Assembly (NCBI RefSeq): GCF_003594875.1
Contig: NZ_QZEY01000004.1
Coordinates: forward strand, 62,001 to 126,000
Length of the DNA stretch: 64,000 bases
Direction: 5' to 3'
Source: Bailinhaonella thermotolerans
GTDB lineage: Bacteria > Actinomycetota > Actinomycetes > Streptosporangiales > Streptosporangiaceae
Shown: positions 35,176 to 43,994 of the stretch, one piece after another
Numbering within the stretch: the stretch's first letter is position 1
How the letters are laid out: each line of letters begins with the position of its first letter
Translations under genes and position numbers: made by a program
Notes under the pieces: generated by a model
Told to the model about the DNA's origin: nothing
Seen by the model: the letters and a program-made list of their open reading frames with translations, nothing else
Databases searched by the model: none

Positions 35176-36678
35176 ATGGCAGCACGAGCAGCACGGCATC
35201 GCCTCACGAAGGCGGGTCTGGCGGTGGCGGCGGCAGCGGCCGTCATCGTCGTGTTCCCGGCGGCCGGAAGCGCGACCCCGCGTACGGCCCCGGCCAGTGT
35301 CCCCCAGGTCACGGCCCCGCCGGCCCCCCAGCCGGAGATGGTCGAGGCGCTCAAGCGCACCTTCGGGATCACCGACGAGCAGGCACGCGCCCGGCTCGCC
35401 AAGGAACACCAGGCCGCGCAGGCCGAACAACGGCTGCGCGCGTCCCTGGGCGAGGCGTTCGGCGGCCTGTGGCTGTCCGCCGACGCCACGAAGATCCATG
35501 TCGGCGTGACCGACGCGGCCAAGGCCGACGCGGTCCGCGCCGAGGGCGCCGAACCCCAGGTCGTACGGCGGAGCGAACGCCACCTGAACGCCGTCAAGTC
35601 CAAGCTCGACGCGCGCAGGTCGGGCGCCCCGCGCGACGTCGCGGGCTGGTACGTGGACGTGACCACCAACAGCGTGGTCGTCCTGTCGAAGTCGAGCGCG
35701 CGCGGCCAGGCCGACGGGTTCGTCGGGCAGAGCGGCGCCGAGCGCGGCGCGGTGCGCGTGGTGAACTCGGCCGAGGCGCCGAGGCTCTACTACGACATCC
35801 GCGGCGGCGACGCCTACTACCCGGGCTCGTCCCGGTGCTCGGTCGGCTTCTCCGTCACGCGCGGCACGACCCCCGGCTTCGTGACGGCCGGCCACTGCGG
35901 GCGCGTCGGCACCACGACCACCGGCTTCAACCGCCAGCCCCAGGGCAGCTTCCAGGGCTCGTCGTTCCCCGGCAACGACTACGGCTGGGTCTCGACGAAC
36001 TCCAACTGGACGCCGCGCCCGTGGGTGAACAACTACAGCGGCGGCAACGTCAACGTCGCGGGCTCCACGGAGGCCGCGGTGGGCGCCTCGGTCTGCCGCT
36101 CCGGCTCCACCACCGGCTGGCACTGCGGCACGATCCAGGCCAAGAACCAGACGGTGAACTACGCCGAGGGCACGGTGACCGGCCTGACCCGCACCACGGT
36201 CTGCGCCGAGCCCGGTGACTCCGGCGGCTCCTACATCTCCGGCAGCCAGGCGCAGGGCGTCACCTCCGGCGGCTCGGGCAACTGCAGCTCCGGCGGCACG
36301 ACGTTCTTCCAGCCGGTCAACGAGATCCTGTCGGCGTACGGCCTGACGCTGACGACGACGGACGGGCCGCCGCCCCCCGGCTGCGCCGGCCGTGAGCAGA
36401 CGCGCACCGGCAACCTGACCAGCAACCAGAACCTGTACTACACGTTCACCGCCGCCGCGGGCGCGCACGTCGGCTGCCTCGACGGGCCGGACGGGGTCGA
36501 CTTCGACCTCTACCTCCAGCGGCAGAACAGCAGCGGCACCTGGACCACCGTGGCCAGCTCGACGAGCCCGGGTCCCGACGAGAGCGTCAACTACAACGGC
36601 ACCGCCGGCAACTACCGCTACCGGGTCCACGCCTACAGCGGCTCCGGAGCCTTCACCCTGGGCTTCGACGTCCCGTAA
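35176..36678 (+). CDS. Secreted S1E (streptogrisin/alpha-lytic type) serine protease with PPC domain
   Basis: A 500-residue preproprotein. Signal peptide about 1-35. The propeptide (about 45-200) matches Pro_Al_protease (FGITDEQARARLAKEHQAAQ; GWYVDVTTNSVVVLS). The mature chymotrypsin-fold domain has the triad His (FVTAGHCGRV), Asp (GNDYGWV) and Ser (EPGDSGGSY), with Cys pairs. The C-terminus is a pre-peptidase C-terminal domain (NLYYTFTAAAGAHV to AYSGSGAFTLGF), seen in many secreted actinomycete hydrolases. ATG 35176 is chosen because AAGGAG precedes it and the signal peptide begins at once; an ATG at 35113 would add 21 residues. Confidence 0.94.
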   Translation: MAARAARHRLTKAGLAVAAAAAVIVVFPAAGSATPRTAPASVPQVTAPPAPQPEMVEALKRTFGITDEQARARLAKEHQAAQAEQRLRASLGEAFGGLWLSADATKIHVGVTDAAKADAVRAEGAEPQVVRRSERHLNAVKSKLDARRSGAPRDVAGWYVDVTTNSVVVLSKSSARGQADGFVGQSGAERGAVRVVNSAEAPRLYYDIRGGDAYYPGSSRCSVGFSVTRGTTPGFVTAGHCGRVGTTTTGFNRQPQGSFQGSSFPGNDYGWVSTNSNWTPRPWVNNYSGGNVNVAGSTEAAVGASVCRSGSTTGWHCGTIQAKNQTVNYAEGTVTGLTRTTVCAEPGDSGGSYISGSQAQGVTSGGSGNCSSGGTTFFQPVNEILSAYGLTLTTTDGPPPPGCAGREQTRTGNLTSNQNLYYTFTAAAGAHVGCLDGPDGVDFDLYLQRQNSSGTWTTVASSTSPGPDESVNYNGTAGNYRYRVHAYSGSGAFTLGFDVP

Positions 36679-36691
36679 CGGTTCCCTGAGC

Positions 36692-36727
36692 GAGTGGGGT
36701 GCGCGAGACCGGTCGCGCGCCCCACTC
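36692..36727 (+). terminator. Hairpin terminator after S1E protease
   Basis: A 15-bp stem with one G-T wobble (GAGTGGGGTGCGCGA pairing with 36713-36727) and a six-base loop begins 13 bp after the stop codon. Confidence 0.82.
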
Positions 36728-36843
36728 CCCGTTTCGCGTTCCGTGACCCACTTGTGACAGCGGCCCGCACCCCGTCTGCCTGGGCGGAAGCCGTACGGGA
36801 TGACCGAAAGCGGCCAATCTCAGATATGGCGTGAAAAGTCGCA

Positions 36844-36940
36844 TTGACAGGCGGCGGACGCCAGCGGACATTGCGATCACCCGTGTGGACACCACTCCGC
36901 GCGGGGCTTCGGCCGCCGGGATTCGAGCCCCCGGCGGCCG
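36844..36940 (+). promoter_or_regulatory. Leader of the M14 protease gene with 5'-UTR hairpin
   Basis: TTGACA at 36844-36849 is a consensus -35; no clean -10 is seen at 17-18 bp. A perfect 11-bp stem CGGCCGCCGGG (36910-36920) pairs with 36930-36940 around a 9-base loop and ends 26 bp before the start codon, just upstream of the AGGGAG ribosome site. It could stabilise the mRNA or control translation. Confidence 0.5.
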
Positions 36941-36966
36941 TTCCCGAGCACCCCTAGGGAGCCGCG

Positions 36967-39900
36967 ATGAAGCGTGCGAAGCTCGCCCTGATCGCGGCGG
37001 CTGCCGTCGTCCTCGGCATGACCGCCGCACCCGCGCAAGCGACGCCGAAACCCGAACCGTCCGAGGCCGTCGAGGTCTACACGGGCGAGCTCGGCGCGCG
37101 TGAGCTGGAACAGCTCATGCGCTCGGGCGTGTCCCGCGAGGACCTGCGGTACGGCAAGGGCAAGACCAAGGACAAGGTCGTCGTCGAGGTGGCGCTCGGC
37201 GGCAGGCAGGCCGAGCAGCTCAGGTCCAAGGGCGTCGAGCTGACGGTGAAGCGGATCGGCGGCAAGCCCGCCTCCAAGGCGCTGGACGCCCGGCTCGCCA
37301 AGGGCGACAACGTCTACAAGAAGTACGGCGGGCCAGGCGGCATCCGCGAGCAGATCGTGGCCGCCGCGAACGCCCACCCCGACATCGCCAAGGTCGTGGA
37401 CATCGGCCGGACCCACCAGGGCCAGACGCTGACCGCGATCAAGGTGACCAAGGGCGCCCGGCAGCTCCGGGACGGGTCCCGCAAGGCCATGCTCTACATG
37501 TCCGCGCAGCACGCCCGCGAGTGGATCACACCGGAGATGACCCGGCGCCTGCTCATGCACGTGCTGGCCGGGTACGCCGGGAACGCCGAGATCAAGAAGC
37601 TGGTGGACACCACCGAGCTGTGGTTCATCCCGGTCGCCAACCCCGACGGGTACGACCACACCTTCGAGCCGGGCCAGCGGCTGTGGCGCAAGAACCTGCG
37701 CGACAACGACGGCGACGGCCGGATCACCGGCGCGGACGGCGTGGACCTGAACCGCAACTTCCGCTACAAGTGGGGCTACGACAACGAGGGCTCCTCGGAG
37801 AACCCCGTCAGCCTCACCTACCGCGGCCCCGCCGCCATGTCCGAGCCCGAGATCAGGGCCGTGGACCAGCTCGCCTCCCGCGTCAGGTTCACCTACGTCC
37901 TGAACTACCACTCCGCCGCCGAGCTGCTGCTGTACGGCGTGGGCTGGCAGCAGGCGACGCCGACGCCCGACGACCTGATCTTCGAGGCGCTGCTCGGCGA
38001 CGACGCCAGGCCCGCCGTGCCCGGGTACGACCCCGACATCGGCGCGGAGCTGTACATCACCAACGGCGACACCGACGGCCACATGACCAACGTGCGCGGC
38101 GCGCTGGCGGTCACGCCCGAGATGACCACCTGCGAGGTCGCGGTCCAGAGCGACCCGAACGACGAGTGGACGCTGGAGGACTGCGCCGGCGGCCAGGGCT
38201 TCACGTTCCCCGACAGCGAGAAGCTGATCCAGGCCGAGTTCGCCAAGAACGTCCCGCTCGCGCTGGCCACCGCCAAGTCCGTCCACGACCCGGACGACCC
38301 GGTGTCGGTCGTCGGCCGCTCCGTCCCCGACTTCCGGATCGACCCCTTCACCGAGTCGTACGGCGACCCGCAGCCGGTGGCCGTGACGGCGCGGCGGTCG
38401 CTGCACGCCAAGCTCATGCACTTCCGGATCAACGGCGGGACCGCCAGGACCCGGCCGGTGCTGGAGTGGAAGGGCGGCGAGCGCTACGGCGACGAGAACG
38501 ACCTGTACTTCGCCGAGTACCGCTCCCTGGTGACGGGGGCGAAACCGGGCGACAAGGTCGAGGTGTGGTTCAGCGGGGTCAAGCCCGGCAAGGGCCGCGT
38601 CGAGAGCGAGAAGTTCACCTACACGCTGTCCAAGGACTCCCGCGCCCGGGTGCTGGTGCTCGCCAACGAGGACTACACCGGCTTCAACCCCGACTACCCG
38701 CCGACGGTGACCGCGCCCAAGTACGCGGCGCAGTACCAGAAGGAGCTGAAGGCCGCGGGCTACGACTCCGAGGTCTGGGACGTGGACAAGCAGGGCGTGC
38801 CGCACCACCTGGGCGTGCTCGGGCACTTCCGCGGCGTCGCGTGGTACCTCGGCGACAACCGGCTGTCCATGGCCGCGCAGGACGTGGAGACCCAGACGCC
38901 GTTCGGCCCGCTGCCGGACCTGGACGTCAAGTCGTCGCAGCACTACCTCACGCTCTCCGTCAGGGACTACCTGAACGAGGGCGGCAAGGTGATGCACACC
39001 GGTGAGACCGCGGCCTACTACGGCTTCTTCGGGGCCCAGGTCGGCGGGATCTACTACGGCCTGGACGGGAACCCCGAGGCCGACTGCGTGATCACCACGC
39101 AGGCCGGGTTCTTCGAGGAGTGCCTGATCCTCGCCGACGACTTCACCCAGTACTACATGGGCGTGTACGGCAGGACGCCGCGTGAGGGCCCGACGGGCTT
39201 CACCGGCACCGACCGGCCGTACGAGGGGCTGTCGGCGACGTTCGGGCCGCCGGCGGCGAACCCGCTGAACGAGGCCGGCAACTTCCAGGTCACCTCCGAC
39301 GCGCTCCCGCCCGACCGGTTCCCGCAGTTCCGGAGCTGGAAGGCGGGCGACTACGAGGGCGCCAGGGGGCCGTTCGACCCCGTCGAGGGCGACTGGTACA
39401 TCGCCGGGCCGCACCAGGACGCGTCGTACATGCGGCTCACGCGCACGTTCGACCTGACCTCGGTCACGGCGGCGCAGGCGCCCAAGCTCCAGTTCCAGAT
39501 GTCCTACGACATGGAGAGCGGCTACGACAACGTCATCATCGAGGCGCACACCGCCGGCGCCGAGGACTGGACGACGCTGCCGGACGAGACCGGGCTGTCG
39601 GACACGACGGTCCCCGCGGAGTGCGAGGCCGGGTTCTACCTGGACATGCACCCGTGGCTCACGCACTACCTGACCGGCGGCAACCCGTGTCAGCCGCGCG
39701 GCACGACCGGCACGTGGAACCGGATCACCGGCAGCTCCGGCGGCTGGAAGCCGGTCTCGGTCGACCTGTCGGCCTACGCGGGCAAGCGCGTGGAGATCTC
39801 GATCTCGTACGTCACCGACCCCGGCAGCGGCGGCATCGGCGTCTTCGTGGACGACACGAAGCTGGTCGTCGGCGGCACGGCGACGCAGGCCGAGGGCTTC

Positions 39901-40107
39901 GAGACCGGGATGGGCGCCTGGGCGCTGCCCGGCCCGCCGGCCGGCAGCGGCGCGGGCGGCGACTTCACGCGGCAGCAGGCCGACAAGACGGCCGCTGTCG
40001 CCACGAGGGACACCGTGATCCTCGGCTTCGGCGTCGAGCAGGTGGCCACCGAGGCCCAGCGGGCCGCGCTCCTCGGCCGGGCGATGAGATACCTGATCGG
40101 CCGCTGA
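36967..40107 (+). CDS. Large secreted M14 zinc carboxypeptidase
   Basis: A 1046-residue exported protein: signal peptide (about 1-26, PAQAT), a propeptide-like region to about 110, then the M14 domain. Zinc ligands are in SAQHAREWITPEM (HxxE) and LNYHSAAELLLYG (His); the substrate-binding part is GVDLNRNFRYKWGY and the catalytic Glu is in TPEMTTCEVAVQ. About 600 further residues follow, including an immune-inhibitor-A-like beta domain near the end (VEISISYVTDPGSGGIGVFV). This architecture is typical of large actinomycete carboxypeptidases. It probably works with the S1E protease upstream in extracellular protein use; separate terminators suggest separate transcripts. Confidence 0.93.
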   Translation: MKRAKLALIAAAAVVLGMTAAPAQATPKPEPSEAVEVYTGELGARELEQLMRSGVSREDLRYGKGKTKDKVVVEVALGGRQAEQLRSKGVELTVKRIGGKPASKALDARLAKGDNVYKKYGGPGGIREQIVAAANAHPDIAKVVDIGRTHQGQTLTAIKVTKGARQLRDGSRKAMLYMSAQHAREWITPEMTRRLLMHVLAGYAGNAEIKKLVDTTELWFIPVANPDGYDHTFEPGQRLWRKNLRDNDGDGRITGADGVDLNRNFRYKWGYDNEGSSENPVSLTYRGPAAMSEPEIRAVDQLASRVRFTYVLNYHSAAELLLYGVGWQQATPTPDDLIFEALLGDDARPAVPGYDPDIGAELYITNGDTDGHMTNVRGALAVTPEMTTCEVAVQSDPNDEWTLEDCAGGQGFTFPDSEKLIQAEFAKNVPLALATAKSVHDPDDPVSVVGRSVPDFRIDPFTESYGDPQPVAVTARRSLHAKLMHFRINGGTARTRPVLEWKGGERYGDENDLYFAEYRSLVTGAKPGDKVEVWFSGVKPGKGRVESEKFTYTLSKDSRARVLVLANEDYTGFNPDYPPTVTAPKYAAQYQKELKAAGYDSEVWDVDKQGVPHHLGVLGHFRGVAWYLGDNRLSMAAQDVETQTPFGPLPDLDVKSSQHYLTLSVRDYLNEGGKVMHTGETAAYYGFFGAQVGGIYYGLDGNPEADCVITTQAGFFEECLILADDFTQYYMGVYGRTPREGPTGFTGTDRPYEGLSATFGPPAANPLNEAGNFQVTSDALPPDRFPQFRSWKAGDYEGARGPFDPVEGDWYIAGPHQDASYMRLTRTFDLTSVTAAQAPKLQFQMSYDMESGYDNVIIEAHTAGAEDWTTLPDETGLSDTTVPAECEAGFYLDMHPWLTHYLTGGNPCQPRGTTGTWNRITGSSGGWKPVSVDLSAYAGKRVEISISYVTDPGSGGIGVFVDDTKLVVGGTATQAEGFETGMGAWALPGPPAGSGAGGDFTRQQADKTAAVATRDTVILGFGVEQVATEAQRAALLGRAMRYLIGR

Positions 40108-40167
40108 GGTTTTCCTGAGGACAAGATCGCCTCAACCGGGCAAGGAGGACTAGGGTAGAAAGCGCGG

Positions 40168-40206
40168 GGTGGCCGTGTCCTGATCCTGAGGCAGGACACG
40201 GTCACC
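40168..40206. terminator. Hairpin terminator between M14 gene and response regulator
   Basis: A 15-bp stem with one mismatch (GGTGGCCGTGTCCTG pairing with 40192-40206) and a nine-base loop lies between the two convergent transcription units. Confidence 0.82.
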
Positions 40207-40272
40207 CTGTCCATTACGCCCTGGCTCCGCCGGGTTCCGCCCATCACACGGGGACCCGCGGGCGCGGGCGGC

Positions 40273-40878
40273 TCAGAGCCAGCCCGCGTCCTCCGCCACC
40301 CGGATCGCGTCGATCTTGTTGCGGGCGCCGGTCTTGGCGATCGCCGAGGTCAGGTAGTTCCGCACGGTCCCCGCCGACAGGTGCTGGGCCGCCGCGATCT
40401 CCTCGGCCGCCAGCCCCCGCGCCGCCTCCCGCAGCACCAGCGTCTCGCGCGGGGTCAGCGGGCTCTCGCCGTACGCCATGGCGGCGCTCACCAGCTCCGG
40501 ATCCAGCACCCGAAGGCCCTGGGCGGTGCGCCGTACGGCGTCCGCGAGCCGCTCGCCGGGCGCGTCCTTCACCAGGAACGCCTCGATCCCCGCGGCCAGC
40601 GCGCGGCGGACCTGGCCGGGGCGGCCGAGCGCGGTGAGCACGAGGATCCGGCACTCGGGCAGGCGCCCGAGCAGGTCGGCGGCGGCGGTGATGCCGTCCA
40701 CCACGGGCAGGTCGATGTCCACGATCGCCACGTCGGGGCGCACGCGCAGCGCGGCGGGCACGATCTCGTCGCCCCGCGTCACCTCGGCGGCCACCTCGAT
40801 GTCCGGCTCCAGCCGCAGCAGCGCGGTCAGCGCCGACCGGATCATGAGCATGTCCTCGGCCAGCAGTACCCGGATCAT
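40273..40878 (-). CDS. NarL/DesR-type response regulator
   Basis: A 201-residue regulator. The receiver domain has acidic pair Glu8-Asp9, phospho-acceptor Asp54 in VDIDLPVVDG and Lys in AFLVKDAPGE. The C-terminal LuxR-type HTH reads LTPRETLVLREAARGLAAEE and SAGTVRNYLTSAIAKTGARN. It is the last gene of a four-gene minus-strand unit (ABC ATPase, ABC permease, histidine kinase, response regulator). It is therefore the partner of the kinase at 40910 and the likely controller of the exporter. Confidence 0.94.
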   Translation of the reverse strand: MIRVLLAEDMLMIRSALTALLRLEPDIEVAAEVTRGDEIVPAALRVRPDVAIVDIDLPVVDGITAAADLLGRLPECRILVLTALGRPGQVRRALAAGIEAFLVKDAPGERLADAVRRTAQGLRVLDPELVSAAMAYGESPLTPRETLVLREAARGLAAEEIAAAQHLSAGTVRNYLTSAIAKTGARNKIDAIRVAEDAGWL

Positions 40879-40909
40879 GAGGTCCCCCCGATCGTCCAGC
40901 GGCGCGGCG

Positions 40910-42007
40910 TCACAGCGGCACCTCCACGCTCAGGCGGAACTCCCCGTCCGCGGACCTCTCGGCCCCGGCCCGGCCGCCCAGCGCCTCGATCCGCTCGCGC
41001 AACCCGGTCAGCCCGCCGCCGTCCGGGCCGCGCTCCGGCGCGCCGTCGTTGACGACCGTGAGCCGCACGGCCCCGCCGGTCTCCCGCACCGAGATGGCGC
41101 AGGTGGTCGCACGGGAGTGCCGGATCACGTTGGTCACCGCCTCGCGGAGGGCCCAGGCCAGCGCCTCCTCGGCCGGCCGGGGCAGGTCGGGGCCTTCCAG
41201 GTCGGCCCGGCAGGACACCCCGGCGGTCTCCAGCAGCGACACCGCCCGCGCCGCCTCCTCGCCCAGCCGCGCCTCCCGGTAGCCGCGGGCGACCTGCCGT
41301 ACGTCCTGGGCGGCCTCGCGGGCCACCCGGACCAGCTCGGTCAGCTCGCCGGCCGCCGCCGACGGGTCGCGGTCCAGCATGCGCCCGGCCAGGTCGCCCT
41401 TGAGCGCGATCGCCGTCAGGCTGCGGCCCAGCCCGTCGTGCAGGTCGCGCGAGATCCGCAGCCGCTCCTTGAGCACCGCCGCCTCCGCGAGTTCCTCCCG
41501 GGCCCGGGCCAGCTCCCGTGACACCACGACCAGCCGCACCACCGCGTAGATCACGAACCCGGTCACGACGACCGTCAGCAGGTTGTACAGGCCCATCGCC
41601 AGGGTGCCCTGCCCGAGCACCCGCAGGCCCGCGAGGAAGTTGCCGGCCCCGATCGCGCAGGCGGCCACCGCGCCCCAGACCAGCGGGAGCCGGAGCAGCA
41701 CGGCCCCGGCCAGGATCGTCGGCATCGAGGTCAGCCAGGAGTACGAGTAGAGACCGCCGAGGAACAGCGCGGGCACGTACGCCGCCAGCGCCTGCGCGGC
41801 CAGCGCGTACGGGAACCCGCGGGGCCGCTCGTCGCGCAGGGCGGCGTTGACCTGCCGGTGGTGGGCCGCGAAGAACACGGCCAGGCCCAGGAGCGTCACC
41901 ACGAGCTGCCGGGGCGATCCGTGGGTGAGCACGATCAGCACCAGGTTGAGGGGGAAGCCGATCGAGATCGTGTAGACGACCGCGACGGCCAGGCGCTGTG
42001 CGTTCAC
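40910..42007 (-). CDS. DesK/NarX-type sensor histidine kinase
   Basis: A 365-residue kinase: five or six membrane helices (about 1-160), a coiled linker, a HisKA_3 helix with phospho-His in LRISRDLHDGLGRSLTAIAL, and an ATPase domain with N-box LREAVTNVIRHS and the glycine box GGGLTGLRERIEALGG. DesK-like kinases sense membrane state or cell-envelope stress. The downstream response regulator is 31 bp away and the ABC genes are upstream, an arrangement common for envelope-stress or antibiotic-sensing exporters. Confidence 0.93.
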   Translation of the reverse strand: MNAQRLAVAVVYTISIGFPLNLVLIVLTHGSPRQLVVTLLGLAVFFAAHHRQVNAALRDERPRGFPYALAAQALAAYVPALFLGGLYSYSWLTSMPTILAGAVLLRLPLVWGAVAACAIGAGNFLAGLRVLGQGTLAMGLYNLLTVVVTGFVIYAVVRLVVVSRELARAREELAEAAVLKERLRISRDLHDGLGRSLTAIALKGDLAGRMLDRDPSAAAGELTELVRVAREAAQDVRQVARGYREARLGEEAARAVSLLETAGVSCRADLEGPDLPRPAEEALAWALREAVTNVIRHSRATTCAISVRETGGAVRLTVVNDGAPERGPDGGGLTGLRERIEALGGRAGAERSADGEFRLSVEVPL

Positions 42008-42086
42008 CGGGGGATTATCCCGTCTCGACCGGTTTTTAGCGATTTCGGAAATTTCCGCCGCGGCGATTCCCGCGTTCTCCGGCCCG

Positions 42087-42860
42087 TCACGAGCGGCGGG
42101 GCTCCCAGCGGAACCACCGCGCCGTGGCGGCCAGCCCGATCGCCGCCCACACCGCCAGCGTCAGCGCCGGCCCGGCCGCCGCCGCGAGGTCCGTGGCCGG
42201 CGACCCCGCCGGGTCGTACGCGATCCGCGCCGCCTCCGCCACCGCCGACGTCGGCAGCAGCTCGAACGCCGTCCGGACCCAGGCGGGCGCGAGCTCCGCG
42301 ATCGGCCCGAACCCGCCGGAGGAGAAGCCCGCCAGCATGAAGAACGGCATGGTCATCGCCGCCGCCAGCTCCGAGCGCGGGATCGCGGCGGTCCACGCCG
42401 CGCCCAGCAGGGCCAGCGTCAGCGCGCCGGCCACCAGGAACACCAGGAGCAGCAGCGGGTCGCGCGGCGGCGTCAGGCCCGCCAGCGGCCGGGCCAGGAG
42501 CACCAGCGCGATCGAGACCAGCGACGCCTGCGCGGCGATGTTGACGATCTCCCCGGCGAGCACGTCCCGGTCCCGCATCCCGGTCGCGCGAAGGCGCTTG
42601 AGCACGAGCTGGTCGCGCCGCACGGTGAGCACCACGGCGATCTGGTTCATCGACATGAGCAGCAGCAGCGTCGCCAGCAGGCCCAGATGCGCCGGCAGCA
42701 GCGCGGACGCCGGCATGCCGAGCCGGGCGAACAGGGCGGGCAGGCCCAGGCCGAGCGCCAGCGGCAGCGCGATCGCGGTCGTCAGGGCGATCTTGTCCTG
42801 CCAGTGCAGGCGCGCGCCGAACCGGGCGAGCACCGCGACATCGCGAACGGCCATGATCAC
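42087..42860 (-). CDS. ABC-2 type transporter permease
   Basis: A 257-residue membrane protein with six hydrophobic helices and the ABC-2 elements VVLTVRRDQLVLKRLRATGM and PFFMLAGFSSGGFGPI. The GTG at 42860 has AAGGAGGTG just upstream and overlaps the ATPase stop by four bases; an in-frame ATG lies two codons later. It forms an exporter with the ATPase gene. The substrate is unknown. Confidence 0.92.
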   Translation of the reverse strand: MIMAVRDVAVLARFGARLHWQDKIALTTAIALPLALGLGLPALFARLGMPASALLPAHLGLLATLLLLMSMNQIAVVLTVRRDQLVLKRLRATGMRDRDVLAGEIVNIAAQASLVSIALVLLARPLAGLTPPRDPLLLLVFLVAGALTLALLGAAWTAAIPRSELAAAMTMPFFMLAGFSSGGFGPIAELAPAWVRTAFELLPTSAVAEAARIAYDPAGSPATDLAAAAGPALTLAVWAAIGLAATARWFRWEPRRS

Positions 42861-43807
42861 GCCACCTCCTTGTCGTCGGTCTTGTCAACGCCGTCCGCCT
42901 CGTCGGCGGCGGGGCCCGCGTCACCGGCGGCCAGGTCCAGGAACAGGTCTTCGAGGGTCGCCTGCCGCACCTCCAGCCCGCGCGGCCGTACGCCCCGGGC
43001 GGCGGCCCAGGCCATGAGGTCCCGCGCGGCGGTGTCGAGGTCGGCCACCCGGCAGATAGCCGTCCGCCCGTCCAGCGCGGTCACCGGGATCGGCAGCTCG
43101 GCGGGCTCCACCCCGGCGGGCAGCTCGAACGCCACGCGCCCGGTCCGGGACGCGAGCGTCTCGGCCATGCCGCCGCGCGCCACGATCCCGCCGCGGTCCA
43201 TGATCGCCATGCTGTCGGCGAGGCGCTGCGCCTCGTCCAGGTAGTGCGTGGTCAGCAGCACGCTCGTGCCCCGCCGGGCCAGCCCCCTGACCACCTCCCA
43301 GGTGTTCCGGCGGGCCTCGGGGTCCATCCCGGTCGTGGGCTCGTCGAGGAAGAGCAGGTCCGGCCGCCCGAGCAGGGCCAGCGCCAGGTCCAGGCGGCGT
43401 TTCTCCCCGCCGGAGAGCTGGCGCACCCTCGTCCGGGCCTTGCCGGTCAGCCCGGCCAGCTCCAGCGCCTCGTCACGCGGCCGCGCGGCCGGCACGAAGT
43501 CGCGCCAGGAGTCCACCGTCGCCGCGACCGTGAGGTCGGGGAAGAACCCCGCCTCCTGGAGCATGACGCCCACGCCGCGCCGCACGCGCTCCCGGTCGGC
43601 CACGGGGTCCAGCCCCAGCACCCGCACCGTGCCCGCGTCCGGGCGCTGGAAGCCCGCCAGGACCTCCATCGTCGTGGTCTTGCCCGCCCCGTTCCGCCCG
43701 AGCAGCGCGAAGATCTCGCCCTGCGCCACCTCGAACGAGACGCCCCGCACCGCCACGTGGTCGCCGTACCTCTTCACGAGGCCGCTCACCTGGATCACCG
43801 CTGTCAT
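42857..43807 (-). CDS. ABC exporter ATP-binding protein (DrrA-like)
   Basis: A 316-residue ATPase: Walker A LGRNGAGKTTTMEVLAGFQR, signature QLSGGEKRRLDLALALLG, Walker B LLFLDEPTTGMDP and H-loop LLTTHYLDEA. The DrrA-type C-terminal extension is present, with an acidic tail. It is the first gene of the four-gene operon and couples to the permease at 42087. Confidence 0.94.
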   Translation of the reverse strand: MTAVIQVSGLVKRYGDHVAVRGVSFEVAQGEIFALLGRNGAGKTTTMEVLAGFQRPDAGTVRVLGLDPVADRERVRRGVGVMLQEAGFFPDLTVAATVDSWRDFVPAARPRDEALELAGLTGKARTRVRQLSGGEKRRLDLALALLGRPDLLFLDEPTTGMDPEARRNTWEVVRGLARRGTSVLLTTHYLDEAQRLADSMAIMDRGGIVARGGMAETLASRTGRVAFELPAGVEPAELPIPVTALDGRTAICRVADLDTAARDLMAWAAARGVRPRGLEVRQATLEDLFLDLAAGDAGPAADEADGVDKTDDKEVA

Positions 43808-43843
43808 GTCCCCGATCTTCGGGCGGGCGGTCCGGGCGCGGCA

Positions 43844-43856
43844 GTGAAGAATTCAC
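43844..43856. promoter_or_regulatory. Short inverted repeat upstream of the ABC/two-component operon
   Basis: GTGAA-GAA-TTCAC (5-3-5 inverted repeat) in an AT-rich patch 37 bp upstream of the first start codon. A candidate operator for the operon's own response regulator; weak because the arms are short. Confidence 0.35.
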
Positions 43857-43994
43857 GACTTCGGCGGATTCCTCCGCCGCGGCGCAGGGAAGCGGGGGAT
43901 AGCGGGGGATCGGGCGGCCCCCGGGGGAAGACCCAGGGGCGCGGCGGGCACAGGACGGTGCCGTCCGGCGTTGAAGCGGGGTGAGGAGGCCGGG

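Noticed and set aside
36915-36935. GATTCGAGCCCCC resembling a tRNA T-arm
   Set aside because: No acceptor, D or anticodon arms surround it; it is the loop region of a hairpin before the M14 gene.
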